64,000 bases of DNA, from NCBI RefSeq assembly GCF_003515775.1, contig NZ_QWEI01000001.1, positions 104,106-168,105 of the forward strand, in the 5' to 3' direction. The stretch comes from Ureibacillus yapensis (lineage in GTDB: Bacteria > Bacillota > Bacilli > Bacillales_A > Planococcaceae). A program made the position numbers and the translations under genes. This document shows, one piece after another, positions 17,171 through 25,150 of this stretch. Numbering within the stretch: position 1 is the first letter of the stretch; every line of letters starts with the position of its first letter. The notes beneath the pieces were generated by a model. That model saw only the letters and a list, made by a program, of their open reading frames with translations. It was not told the DNA's origin and ran no database searches.

Positions 17171-18127
17171 CTACTTTGCTTCAATCGTGATGTTATTCAA
17201 TTCTTTATCCTGAACTGTATCGCCCCAATAAGTATTGCTTAATGCCCGTTCGTCCAATGTCCATTTGACTGGCTCCCAATCCGGTTCGAAAATCAGGTAT
17301 CCACCCGTAAAGAGTTCGACTCGGCAACCACTGCCTGGATCCATCACGTATAGGTACAACGCTTGAGAGACACCGTGCTTTCCGGGACCAATAAACTGCA
17401 AGCCATTTTCCTTTAAAATATCCGCAGCTCTTAAAATATCTTGCGAATCATCCGACCAGTAGGATAAGTGGTGCAGCCTCGCAGGAGTTGGTAATGTTGG
17501 TTTCGCAATAAAAGCCACATCGTGTACAAGCGGCGTTACGCTCATCCAGCCGGCAATGGTATTGCCATCATCATCCACGACATACTCGCGCATGTTAAAG
17601 CCAAGCTGTTCCATAAGGAAGTCGTAGGTTTCTTGAACATTAATTGTGGAGTGAATATTCACATGGTCAAAACGGCGAGGAGAGATGCCTTTTGCCCATG
17701 CTTTGTACGGTTGATTTTTCAAGACAGAGCGACGGTGCGCTTCGACTGCCGGCTTTTCCATGTCATAATAAAGCTCAAATGAATGCCCGCTCGGCAACTG
17801 GAAGCGAATCGCCTCCCCGATTCCTTTTGTTGTGCCAGCCGGAACAGTTTCCACATCGACACCCTTCAGCTCTAGGGCTTCTTTGAAAAGTTGTACGTCC
17901 TCACGTTTTTTTGTACGCCAGCCAACATATTTTGCATGGCCGGATTCCCCTTTTTCCAGTGTTAAAGTGTGGTGCCCAAAATCGCCGTATGCACGCAAAT
18001 AATGCACACCATTTTGATTAGCCGTTTCTTCCAGTCCAATGACTTCTTTGAAAAACCATAAAGACTTGTCAAGGTCCGGTGTTACCAATGCCACATAACC
18101 AAGCTTTGCTAGTTCAGGTTTACTCAT
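17171..18127 (-). CDS. Type I extradiol ring-cleavage dioxygenase (VOC fold, copy 2)
   Basis: A 318-residue paralogue of the 5.8-kb enzyme with the same tail (FEPDWEPV...NTYWGD). Fe(II) ligands are His155, His219/220 and Glu271. The catalytic His202 (LVHDVAF), His251 (GKHGVS) and Tyr258/260 are intact. It is the first gene of operon 2 and, unlike the other two copies, has no hydroxylase or hydrolase beside it, so it may cleave a catechol made by another operon. It begins with ATG after GGGGGCG. Confidence 0.92.
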   Translation of the reverse strand: MSKPELAKLGYVALVTPDLDKSLWFFKEVIGLEETANQNGVHYLRAYGDFGHHTLTLEKGESGHAKYVGWRTKKREDVQLFKEALELKGVDVETVPAGTTKGIGEAIRFQLPSGHSFELYYDMEKPAVEAHRRSVLKNQPYKAWAKGISPRRFDHVNIHSTINVQETYDFLMEQLGFNMREYVVDDDGNTIAGWMSVTPLVHDVAFIAKPTLPTPARLHHLSYWSDDSQDILRAADILKENGLQFIGPGKHGVSQALYLYVMDPGSGCRVELFTGGYLIFEPDWEPVKWTLDERALSNTYWGDTVQDKELNNITIEAK

Positions 18128-18217
18128 TCTATCGCCCCCATCCGATTTGCTGTATGCGGTTTCAAATTAATCTCTTTTTTTTTGAAAGAATTAAAAGTTT
18201 ATTGAATATACTGAAAT

Positions 18218-18245
18218 CTTACAAGAATAATTTTTACGGTTCTAG
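18218..18245 (-). promoter_or_regulatory. Candidate control region of operon 2
   Basis: The minus strand carries ATTCTTGTAAG (18218-18228) about 95 bases before the operon 2 start codon. TTGTAA within it is 17 bases from TAAACT, a weak sigma-A-like pair. The heptamer ATTCTTG also precedes operons 1 and 3. Confidence 0.3.
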
Positions 18246-18368
18246 AGGATAAATTATCTGTCTTAGGAGTGTTTTTCTGTAAGTTTTTATTGGTTTTTTA
18301 TGAAGAGTAACTATTCTAAGTTCAAGCTGAAGATCTCAGCTAGATACCTTAAAAAGCGCACACTTTTT

Positions 18369-18628
18369 CTACAAAGATCACTCGAAGACTTCGGGCAATG
18401 AAATACGCTTGCGTGAGTCCATGAGAAGTCCTCTCAAAGTCTCGGGAGCTCCAAAACCACTTTTGCCAGTCCATGAGAAGCATGCTCGGAGACTGGCAAG
18501 CATGAATTTTAATTGCAAGTATCCACGAAAGGTCCTCTCAAAGACTCAAGAGCTTAAAATCCACTTGTACCAGTCCATGAGAAGCACGTTCGGAGACTCA
18601 GGAGCTCGATATCTGCTTGAACTAGTCT
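18369..18628. repeat. Imperfect tandem array B, 52-bp period
   Basis: Five degenerate units start at 18369, 18421, 18473, 18525 and 18577, exactly 52 bases apart, and a truncated sixth starts at 18629. Shared cores are (A/C)GAGAAG or ACGAAAG at the unit start, CTC..AGACT in the middle and CCAGTCC at the end. A period of 52 is not a multiple of three, so it is not protein repeats. It fills most of the gene-free interval 18128-18756. Confidence 0.7.
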
Positions 18629-18708
18629 ACGACAATTAGACCTGCTGCCCCTTCCACAATGATCGCTAACGTCTGTTTGTTTCAATGGGTAAATATCCAT
18701 AAAAACGC

Positions 18709-18739
18709 AAAAAAAGAGACTACCTTATTCGGCAGCCTC
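18709..18739 (-). terminator. Terminator of the SDR/MFS unit
   Basis: A 9-bp stem (18716-18724 with 18731-18739, G-U pairs) and a 6-base loop, followed on the minus strand by seven T. It starts 18 bases beyond the SDR stop codon. Confidence 0.8.
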
Positions 18740-18756
18740 ATCAACTGAAATCTCAT

Positions 18757-19584
18757 TTATTTATTAATCACGCTATTTTCTTTGGAAGATAAGAAAGATG
18801 AATTGTGAGAGTTGATATTTCCTTTTCCGCCCACTACATGAATCTTTTCGCCCGTTACGAAGTCTGAAAGAGATGAACTCAAGAATAACGCAACCCCCGC
18901 GATATCTTCGACAGTGCCCATTCTGCCTAGTGGAATTTCCTTTTCAGCCAATCGATTCTTCAATAAGTCTCTTTGTTCACTAGGCGTCATTAGCTTATCC
19001 CCAAACGGGCTCTTGATTGCACCCGGGGCAATGGAATTTACGTAAATTCCTTGCGTTGCCAGCTCAAACGCCAAATTTGCCGTTATACTTTCGATCGCTC
19101 CTTTTGCCGCGTGGTATTGCAATGCAACGGAATCTGGATGAATTACTCCCATCGAAGTAAAGTTGACAATCTTCCCGTACTTTCTCTCTTTCATAAACGG
19201 AAGCACTTCCAGAATCATGTTCATTGTTCCATGCAAAATTAAATCAATCACTTCATTAAAATCATCCATTGTAATTTTGTCTGAAGTCCCATAATCACTT
19301 AATACGCAGCCTGCGCAATTAACCAAAATATCAATTTTGCCAAAATGATTAATGGTCTCTTGAACGGTCGACTGCACTTGTCCCTTATGGGTAATATCAA
19401 CCTTATCGAAAGCTTCGCACACACCGCCCGATAAACTTATAACATCAGCCAGAAGTTTCGCTTTCTCGAACTGAGTATCTGCAATCACAACCTTGGCACC
19501 TTCCGAAGCAAACTTTCTTACAATTGCTTCGCCCATTCCATTGGCTCCACCCGTCACGATAGCAACTTTATTTTCCAGCAACAA
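18757..19584 (-). CDS. Short-chain dehydrogenase/reductase
   Basis: A 275-residue classical SDR. It has TGGANGMG (11-18), NCAG (about 89-92), the catalytic Ser in FTSMG and Tyr/Lys in QYHAAKGA. The end VTGEKIHVVGGKG matches the usual C-terminal 'VTG..I.VDGG' strand and is followed by a Ser/Asn-rich tail of about 20 residues. The start is TTG behind a G-rich tract. It lies directly downstream of the remnant of another SDR and of the MFS gene, probably in the same transcript. It may oxidise an alcohol group of the substrate or an early intermediate. Confidence 0.85.
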   Translation of the reverse strand: MLLENKVAIVTGGANGMGEAIVRKFASEGAKVVIADTQFEKAKLLADVISLSGGVCEAFDKVDITHKGQVQSTVQETINHFGKIDILVNCAGCVLSDYGTSDKITMDDFNEVIDLILHGTMNMILEVLPFMKERKYGKIVNFTSMGVIHPDSVALQYHAAKGAIESITANLAFELATQGIYVNSIAPGAIKSPFGDKLMTPSEQRDLLKNRLAEKEIPLGRMGTVEDIAGVALFLSSSLSDFVTGEKIHVVGGKGNINSHNSSFLSSKENSVINK

Positions 19585-19597
19585 TAGAAACCCCCCC

Positions 19598-19862
19598 TTA
19601 TATTCCCCTCATTCCCCCATCTGCTACAATGGTTGTACCAGTAATATATGACGATTGTTCCGAAGCTAGAAATGCAAGTGCTTACACTTGCTCATTTTGA
19701 GTGGACATGCTCCAATCGGGATGTTTTTCTCCAAATTGGTATAATCGAATTGTTTTCATACATTTCCGTTCACCGCAATGTTTTTGCAAAAAGCTTTGCA
19801 GTTGCTTCCCAGTTATCGGGTGTGCTGCCTGTAATGGTGGCTATTTTATTTCGAAAGACCAT
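19598..19862 (-). pseudogene. Decayed SDR gene remnant
   Basis: Two pieces of one SDR survive on the minus strand. The 5' piece (19770-19862) reads MVFRNKIATITGST and then EATAKLFAK before a stop; it matches the SDR N-terminus with the GxGIG loop corrupted to PDNW. The 3' piece (19598-19681) reads LAFLASEQSSYITGTTIVAD then GGMRGI and a stop, which is the canonical SDR C-terminus. The roughly 180-residue catalytic middle is missing and the intervening bases are full of stops. It sits between the MFS gene and an intact SDR, which suggests that the intact gene replaced it. Confidence 0.8.
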
Positions 19863-19874
19863 ATAAGGTCTTCT

Positions 19875-21071
19875 TTAAAGCGTTACTTCAATATCGGGTG
19901 AGTTTGCTGGTTTTGTGGTTTTCACCAAAACTAGCCACACTAAAGCCAATGCCAATAGACCAACACCACTTATTAAAAGCGGGAATCGTCCAATATCCTT
20001 GCTTAATACATCGAGTATCATACCGAAGAGGAATGGACCCATGATGCCTCCAATTCCTTGAGCAGCAACCGCAAATCCGACATAGGAAGTGGAACTGTTT
20101 TTAGGCGTTGCTTCGGCAATCCGGGCAAATACGCCTGGAAGTCCAATCCCCATCCCCATACCGCCGATAATACTGCCAACTAAAATCATCGTCAGACTAT
20201 GCGAATAGTAACAGATCATCATTCCAAGCCCAGTTAGAAAGACAGCAAATGGAATATAAGATTGCGGCAGTAAATGTTTTACTCTGCCAAAGAAGAAACC
20301 AATCAGCAATGTTCCAAATGTAAATACTGATATCGCCATCCCTGCTTGTGTAGCTGTCCCTAGGTTTTCGGCTTGAATGACGACTGAAATGTTAGTCACA
20401 TATCCGAAAATCATTGCAGAAAAGAATACTTGCCCTAGCGATACACCAAAAATAACTCTAGGTGTTTTAATTTTCTGCTTTGTCTTTTGTTCTTCTTGCT
20501 TTCTTCTCTCCGGTTCAGGCAAGAACAGGAAGGTTAACGCCAAAATCCAAATCGGGAACAGGTAAGTTAGGAAACCATATTGCCACCCATATGCATCCGC
20601 CAGCATTCCTCCTACCAGTTGGAAGAAGATTGCCCCGATACAAGCAATTGTTGAAGTACCGAAGCCAATGAGGAAATCGCGTTCCCTGCCTTCAAAGAAG
20701 TCCGATATAATATCGACCGATAATGGCATCGTAATCCCCACTCCAAGTCCCAATAGACCCCGGAATGCGATGATTAAAGGTAGACTATCGATGAAAAATG
20801 GCATTATTCCACCAATCATAAATAATATTAATCCGGTAAATAACAATGTTCTCTTTCTAAAAATAGCGCTTAATTTTCCGTAAAACAGAGCAGGAACAAT
20901 TTGAATCAATCCCGGGAATGTCGCAACAAGCATCACGATTGTTGGGTTATAATCCGGAAAAGCTGCAATAATATCAGCCATGATGGATCCTGCAACACCA
21001 GCTGCAACATCTTGGAATGCAATAATCACAATTAAAAATTTCAAGAAATTCCGATTAATCGATTTACCCAT
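19875..21071 (-). CDS. MFS transporter
   Basis: A 398-residue integral membrane protein with about 12 hydrophobic segments in two halves. The segment before the central loop ends FLFLPEPERRKQEEQKTKQK (about 186-205), a charged cytoplasmic linker. The conserved MFS loop 2-3 appears as KLSAIFRKRTLL and the second-half equivalent as FGRVKHLLPQ. The likely role is proton-coupled uptake of the aromatic or acid substrate of the island. Export of a toxic intermediate is the alternative. It leads a unit with the SDR pseudogene and SDR. The upstream interval has an ATTGAA/TTCAAT palindrome at 21170-21186. Confidence 0.85.
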   Translation of the reverse strand: MGKSINRNFLKFLIVIIAFQDVAAGVAGSIMADIIAAFPDYNPTIVMLVATFPGLIQIVPALFYGKLSAIFRKRTLLFTGLILFMIGGIMPFFIDSLPLIIAFRGLLGLGVGITMPLSVDIISDFFEGRERDFLIGFGTSTIACIGAIFFQLVGGMLADAYGWQYGFLTYLFPIWILALTFLFLPEPERRKQEEQKTKQKIKTPRVIFGVSLGQVFFSAMIFGYVTNISVVIQAENLGTATQAGMAISVFTFGTLLIGFFFGRVKHLLPQSYIPFAVFLTGLGMMICYYSHSLTMILVGSIIGGMGMGIGLPGVFARIAEATPKNSSTSYVGFAVAAQGIGGIMGPFLFGMILDVLSKDIGRFPLLISGVGLLALALVWLVLVKTTKPANSPDIEVTL

Positions 21072-21169
21072 TCAAAAACCCCCTCTTTTTCTTTTTCATT
21101 GTCCCCTGAACACAGCAGCAACGATTTCCGGCAAATCACCTCCTACAAAATTTTCGCTTTTACGAGAAT

Positions 21170-21186
21170 TGAAGCGTTTTCAATTA
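21170..21186. promoter_or_regulatory. Candidate operator upstream of the MFS gene
   Basis: A perfect inverted repeat ATTGAA-N5-TTCAAT about 100 bases before the MFS start codon. It resembles a cre half-site pair but is one base too short. The rest of 21187-21496 shows only AT-rich DNA. Confidence 0.3.
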
Positions 21187-21496
21187 CTAATTCAATATTA
21201 GTTTGCTATATGTTTATTTACAACATAATTTGGAAACTCGAGAAGTTTTTTACTATTCACTGTCACTAAACTAGGACTTTTTACTACATATGTTTTCTTG
21301 CAAAAATATGTAGGGAATTGCCCTGTTAAGAGTGTTTCCATTTAATAAAAAATGATGAAAGAGAAATACCTGAAGTTATTTTTTAATGGATTTTCAAAGT
21401 GGCGTTGCGGTGCTTGTCAAACGAGGAAGTCACCAATGCTCAAAGAAAAATTTGATGGAGAATATGTTCCTTTTTGCTGAATCTATTAACCAGTAA

Positions 21497-21757
21497 GGGA
21501 ATATAGAAACCATGTATATGCCCTTCTATCAACACAAATAAACAACAAAGGAATTTAGATGCAGTATAAATTCCCTGCTGTTGGATCAATCAAGTTGAAA
21601 GGGAAATTAGAAGCCGTATATATGCTCTTTTGTATGACTAAAGAAGCCCATACGGGAAACTAGAAGCTGTATAAATTCCCTGTTGTTTGCTCAAACAAGC
21701 CACATCAGAACATAGAAGCTGTATATTTCCATTCTGTTGGCTTCACCAAGTTCAAAG
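21497..21757. repeat. Imperfect tandem array C, 52-bp period
   Basis: Five units begin near 21497, 21549, 21601, 21654 and 21706, at spacings of 52, 52, 53 and 52. The core is GGGAAA(C/T)TAGAAGC(C/T)GTATA followed by ATTCCCT and GTTG; GGGAA and TTCCC within a unit are complementary. The sequence is unrelated to array B or A despite the same period. It lies between the MFS promoter and the operon 3 terminator. Confidence 0.7.
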
Positions 21758-21763
21758 AGAACA

Positions 21764-21806
21764 GAAAAAAGGTCAATTTGGAAACGACAGGTTTTCCAAA
21801 CTAACC
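21764..21806 (-). terminator. Terminator of catabolic operon 3
   Basis: A 14-bp stem with two G-U pairs (21771-21784 with 21793-21806) and an 8-base loop, followed on the minus strand by TTTTTT. It begins 10 bases after the aldolase stop codon. Confidence 0.85.
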
Positions 21807-21815
21807 TTTTCATTC

Positions 21816-22823
21816 TTATACTTTTGCTAAGGCCAACTGCTGGGCAACATCATAAATTAAATCTTCTTGCCCGCCAACCGCTTTTAAACGGCCCAATTCT
21901 ACTAAAATATCTCGTTCATCGACGCCAAATTTCTGTGCTGCTGCTTGTGTATGCAATAAGAAGCTTGAGTAGACGCCCGAATAGCCCATAATCAGGCTGG
22001 AACCGGTAATTTCTTGTGGACGCTGCATAAATGGAGCCACCACTTCATTTGCTACATCCATTATTTTATAAAGGTCGATTCCCGTGTTATATCCAAGCCG
22101 CTCCAATACAGCAGCCATGACTTCCGTCTGCGTATTGCCGCTTCCCGCGCCCAGTGCTCTTAAACTACCGTCAATATAAGTTGCCCCAGCTTCCACCGCT
22201 GCAATCGTATTGGCCATTGCCATGGACAAATTGTTATGCGCATGGAACCCTATTTCACAACCTATTGATTGTTTTAACGCGGCTATACGAGCCGTCACAT
22301 CCTGAGGAAGCATATAGCCTGCTGAGTCGGTCACATAAACAATTTCGGCTCCGTAGCTTTCAAACAACTTTGCCTGTTCCACTACTTTTTCCACAGGTGC
22401 CATATGGGCCATCATTAAAAAGCCCACTGTTTTTAATCCAAGCTCGCGCCCTAACGCGATATGCTGGGCAGCAACATCCGCTTCCGTTACGTGAGTAGCA
22501 ACGCGCACCATTTTTGCACCCGCTTTTACCGCTTCCTGCAAATCTTCTTTAATGCCAATGCCAGGAATCAATAAAACCGAAACTTTTGCATTTTGGCATT
22601 CTTCTGCTGCCGCTTCAATTAATTTCAATTCATCTACTTTCGATAAACCGTATTGCAAAGATGAACCGCCCAATCCATCACCATGTGATACCTCGAAATA
22701 ACTAACGCCTGCATCGTCCAAACCTCTGGCTGTTGCCCGTACTTGCTCTACCGTGAAGGAATGCTGCATGGCATGGCTTCCATCTCTTAATGATACATCC
22801 AATATCTCAAATGATCGTCCCAA
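21816..22823 (-). CDS. mhpE: 4-hydroxy-2-oxovalerate aldolase
   Basis: A 335-residue HMGL-like TIM-barrel aldolase (DmpG/MhpE/BphI family, usual length about 340). It cleaves 4-hydroxy-2-oxovalerate to pyruvate and acetaldehyde with Mn(II). It begins with the metal/catalytic motif DVSLRDGSHA and carries YVTDSAGYM and the ligand segment FHAHNN. The start is set at TTG 22823, 8 bases after AGGAGG; the GTG three codons earlier overlaps that site. In this family the aldolase forms a channelling complex with the acetaldehyde dehydrogenase, whose gene lies 12 bases upstream. Last gene of operon 3. Confidence 0.95.
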   Translation of the reverse strand: MGRSFEILDVSLRDGSHAMQHSFTVEQVRATARGLDDAGVSYFEVSHGDGLGGSSLQYGLSKVDELKLIEAAAEECQNAKVSVLLIPGIGIKEDLQEAVKAGAKMVRVATHVTEADVAAQHIALGRELGLKTVGFLMMAHMAPVEKVVEQAKLFESYGAEIVYVTDSAGYMLPQDVTARIAALKQSIGCEIGFHAHNNLSMAMANTIAAVEAGATYIDGSLRALGAGSGNTQTEVMAAVLERLGYNTGIDLYKIMDVANEVVAPFMQRPQEITGSSLIMGYSGVYSSFLLHTQAAAQKFGVDERDILVELGRLKAVGGQEDLIYDVAQQLALAKV

Positions 22824-22835
22824 TTTTTGCACCTC

Positions 22836-23714
22836 CTAAACACTCGCAGTGATTAATTGTTTTGCCAGTTCGTTTGCTACTTTTGCAGCTGCCGCCGTCA
22901 TAATATCCAGGTTTCCGGAATAAGGAGGGAAATAATCTCCTGCCCCCTCCACTTCCAGGAATATTGATACTTTTCGTCCGTCAAATTGTGGTATTCCTCT
23001 TAAACGATAACCTGGAACATACTGTTGAACTTCATTGACCATCTCGTCAACTGAAACGATAATTTCCTCTTCTTTTCCTTCTTCCGCCACTAGTGCATGT
23101 ACGGTATCGCGCATAATGATTGGAGGCTCCGCCGGATTGAGGATGATGATCGCCTTTCCTTTTTGAGCTCCTCCTACCACTTCAATGGCCTTTGCCGTTG
23201 TACGGGTAAATTCATCGATATTCGCACGGGTACCCGGTCCTGCACTTAAACTTGCGACCGTTGCCACAATTTCCGCATATTCAACCTCTACAACCCTTGA
23301 AATTGCCTTTACCATTGGAATCGTCGCTTGGCCGCCGCATGTGACCATATTTAGATTATTTTTATCGAAATGTTCAGTTAAATTAACCGGTGGCACAGTG
23401 AAAGGACCAATGGCTGCCGGCGTTAAATCAATCACCTTTTTTCCTGCTGCCGTTAATAAATCACTATGTTTCTTATGCGCATACGCTGATGTTGCATCAA
23501 ATACAATATCCACTAAATCCAGCTGCTCCATAAGACCGTCAATCCCATTGGCAATAGCCGTATAACCTCGATCAGCCGCGCGCTTTAAACCATCCGATTC
23601 CGGGTCAATCCCTACCATGACACTCATTTGAAGATGTTCGCTGCGCTCGATTTTATACATCAAATCTGTTCCAATATTACCGGAACCAATAATGCCTACT
23701 TTACATTTTTTCAC
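22836..23714 (-). CDS. mhpF: Acetaldehyde dehydrogenase (acylating)
   Basis: A 292-residue enzyme of the DmpF/MhpF/BphJ type converting acetaldehyde, NAD and CoA to acetyl-CoA. The Rossmann motif [13 protein letters not shown] is at 8-20. The thioester-forming cysteine is Cys126 in VTCGGQAT. The [12 protein letters not shown] segment and [10 protein letters not shown] near the C-terminus are typical. The GTG start overlaps the hydratase stop (GTGA) behind AGGTG. It partners the aldolase encoded next, so the toxic aldehyde is channelled. Together with the hydratase this is the standard meta-pathway lower trio. Confidence 0.95.
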   Translation of the reverse strand: MKKCKVGIIGSGNIGTDLMYKIERSEHLQMSVMVGIDPESDGLKRAADRGYTAIANGIDGLMEQLDLVDIVFDATSAYAHKKHSDLLTAAGKKVIDLTPAAIGPFTVPPVNLTEHFDKNNLNMVTCGGQATIPMVKAISRVVEVEYAEIVATVASLSAGPGTRANIDEFTRTTAKAIEVVGGAQKGKAIIILNPAEPPIIMRDTVHALVAEEGKEEEIIVSVDEMVNEVQQYVPGYRLRGIPQFDGRKVSIFLEVEGAGDYFPPYSGNLDIMTAAAAKVANELAKQLITASV

Positions 23715-24502
23715 TTGACGACACCTACTTTCGCAAAAGAAGCTGAAACCTTGCCTAATGCACCAAAGTCGGCTTCATAATAATCACCATCCACGACATC
23801 CACCGCTCTAGACAAGGCGCCGGCTAAAACAAATTGCCCTTTTTTCAGAGAAATATCATATTTGGACAATTCGTTCGCTAACCAGACAACTGCATTTGCC
23901 GGATTTCCCAATACAGCTTCTCCGGTTGCTGTATCAAAAAGTTCCTCATTTTTATAGGCCCTCATTTCAACTGAAGCAAGGTCCACTTCACCGATAGCCG
24001 TCTTTTTGTCCCCTAAAATCGCCCCGGCACTTGAGCCATTATCCGCAACTGTATCTTCAAATTTGATTTTCCAATCTTTTATGCGGCTATCGATTATTTC
24101 GATGGCAGGAACAACATAATCCGTAGCTTTATAAACATCTTCAAGCGTGACATTCGGCCCGTTCAAATCTTCTTTTAAAACAAAGGCAATTTCAAATTCC
24201 ACTCTCGGATGAATAAATTGCGATGGATCTACCGGTTGATTTTCATCAAAGACCATGGTATCCAAAATGTGGCCGTAATCCGGCGTATACACATTCAGCA
24301 TTTCCTGCATCGCTTTACTCGTTAACCCAATTTTCATCCCTTTCACTGTTGCTCCCTGATCCAACTTACTTTGGATGACCTGTAGTTGAATACCGTAAGC
24401 ATCATCTGCAGTGATCTGCTCATGTGTGGAAGTGAAAGGCGAAATTGCCTCTTTCGTTTTTTCAGCTACTAACAGTGCATTTGCTGCCGCTTGAATATCC
24501 AT
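23711..24502 (-). CDS. mhpD: 2-oxopent-4-enoate (2-hydroxypenta-2,4-dienoate) hydratase
   Basis: A 263-residue member of the MhpD/DmpE/FAH-like hydratase family. It adds water to 2-hydroxypenta-2,4-dienoate to give 4-hydroxy-2-oxovalerate. The family core is visible in [13 protein letters not shown], the metal-binding [26 protein letters not shown] and [13 protein letters not shown]. The start is ATG 24502 with AGGGGAG 8 bases upstream; a GTG three codons earlier is less likely. It is coupled to the acetaldehyde dehydrogenase by overlap and follows the flavin reductase by 18 bases. Confidence 0.93.
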   Translation of the reverse strand: MDIQAAANALLVAEKTKEAISPFTSTHEQITADDAYGIQLQVIQSKLDQGATVKGMKIGLTSKAMQEMLNVYTPDYGHILDTMVFDENQPVDPSQFIHPRVEFEIAFVLKEDLNGPNVTLEDVYKATDYVVPAIEIIDSRIKDWKIKFEDTVADNGSSAGAILGDKKTAIGEVDLASVEMRAYKNEELFDTATGEAVLGNPANAVVWLANELSKYDISLKKGQFVLAGALSRAVDVVDGDYYEADFGALGKVSASFAKVGVVK

Positions 24503-24520
24503 CCTATACACTCCCCTGAC

Positions 24521-25000
24521 CTAGACAGTTTCCAATTTATTTTCAACCAATTCCCGGTACTTGCCACTAAAGAAGATTAATGGCTCCCCTTCAGTTACTC
24601 TAATATCCAGCACTCTTCCGATAAATAACGTATGATCGCCCTCGACATGCTCGGAAACAACTTCACAGCTTACTTGTGCAAGTGCACCCGGCAAAACCGG
24701 CAATCCTGCCAACTCTTCAAATTCAATTGAAATTTCATCTTTTAACTGACCGGCAAATGCCATGCTATAATCCTTTTGATGACTAGCTAAAATGTTCACC
24801 GCAAACTTTTTGCTGTTTTGCAGTTTTGGCAAAAAACGTGCTTTATGACCAATTGAAACCACGACTAGCTTTGGATCAAGCGACACCGACATAAAAGCAT
24901 TGGCCGTCATACCAAAAGCTTCATCTTCATGTTTCGTTGTTACCACGGTTACACCCGTTGCAAATTTCCCCATGGCATCCCGAAATAAACGATCATCCAT
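24521..25000 (-). CDS. Flavin reductase, small component of the hydroxylase
   Basis: A 159-residue flavin-reductase-domain protein (HpaC/HsaB type). It begins with RDAMGKFATGVTVVTT and has GMTANAFMSVSLDPKLVVVSI, the FMN-binding core, then FAVNILASHQKDYS. It reduces FMN or FAD with NAD(P)H and passes the free reduced flavin to the group D hydroxylases. It is the only such reductase in the window, so it probably serves both hydroxylases (6.9 and 26.2 kb). The start follows AAGGAGGG. A dispersed repeat separates it from the dioxygenase gene upstream. Confidence 0.92.
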   Translation of the reverse strand: MDDRLFRDAMGKFATGVTVVTTKHEDEAFGMTANAFMSVSLDPKLVVVSIGHKARFLPKLQNSKKFAVNILASHQKDYSMAFAGQLKDEISIEFEELAGLPVLPGALAQVSCEVVSEHVEGDHTLFIGRVLDIRVTEGEPLIFFSGKYRELVENKLETV

Positions 25001-25021
25001 TATGAACCCTCCTTGTTAGAT

Positions 25022-25115
25022 AAGCGCAAGCGCCCTGCTTAGCTCCGCGACGGCAATAACACAACTTCCTATCGTGTTGCCATCATATCGAGGGGCTGGG
25101 CGGCTTGCGCTAGAC
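25022..25115. repeat. Dispersed GC-rich palindromic repeat, copy 2 (inside operon 3)
   Basis: The shortest copy. GCGCAAGCGCCC and GGGCGGCTTGCGC ends plus the CGAGGGGCTGG module flank a palindromic centre around ACACGATAGGAAGTTGTGT read on the minus strand. It lies in the 150-base gap between two co-oriented operon 3 genes, so it would be transcribed and fold as a long hairpin. Confidence 0.85.
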
Positions 25116-25150
25116 ATTATTCAAAAGTTTATACTTGCTTTCCTAAAAAA

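Noticed and set aside
10547-18127. Nicotinate fermentation cluster (dimethylmalate lyase route)
   Set aside because: Only the lyase-type gene fits. Methyleneglutarate mutase, methylitaconate isomerase and dimethylmalate dehydratase genes are absent.
19683-19770. Quinone-oxidoreductase N-terminus (MKTIRLYQFG...)
   Set aside because: A 25-codon frame between the two SDR fragments. The likeness is short and could be chance, so it is left inside the SDR pseudogene.
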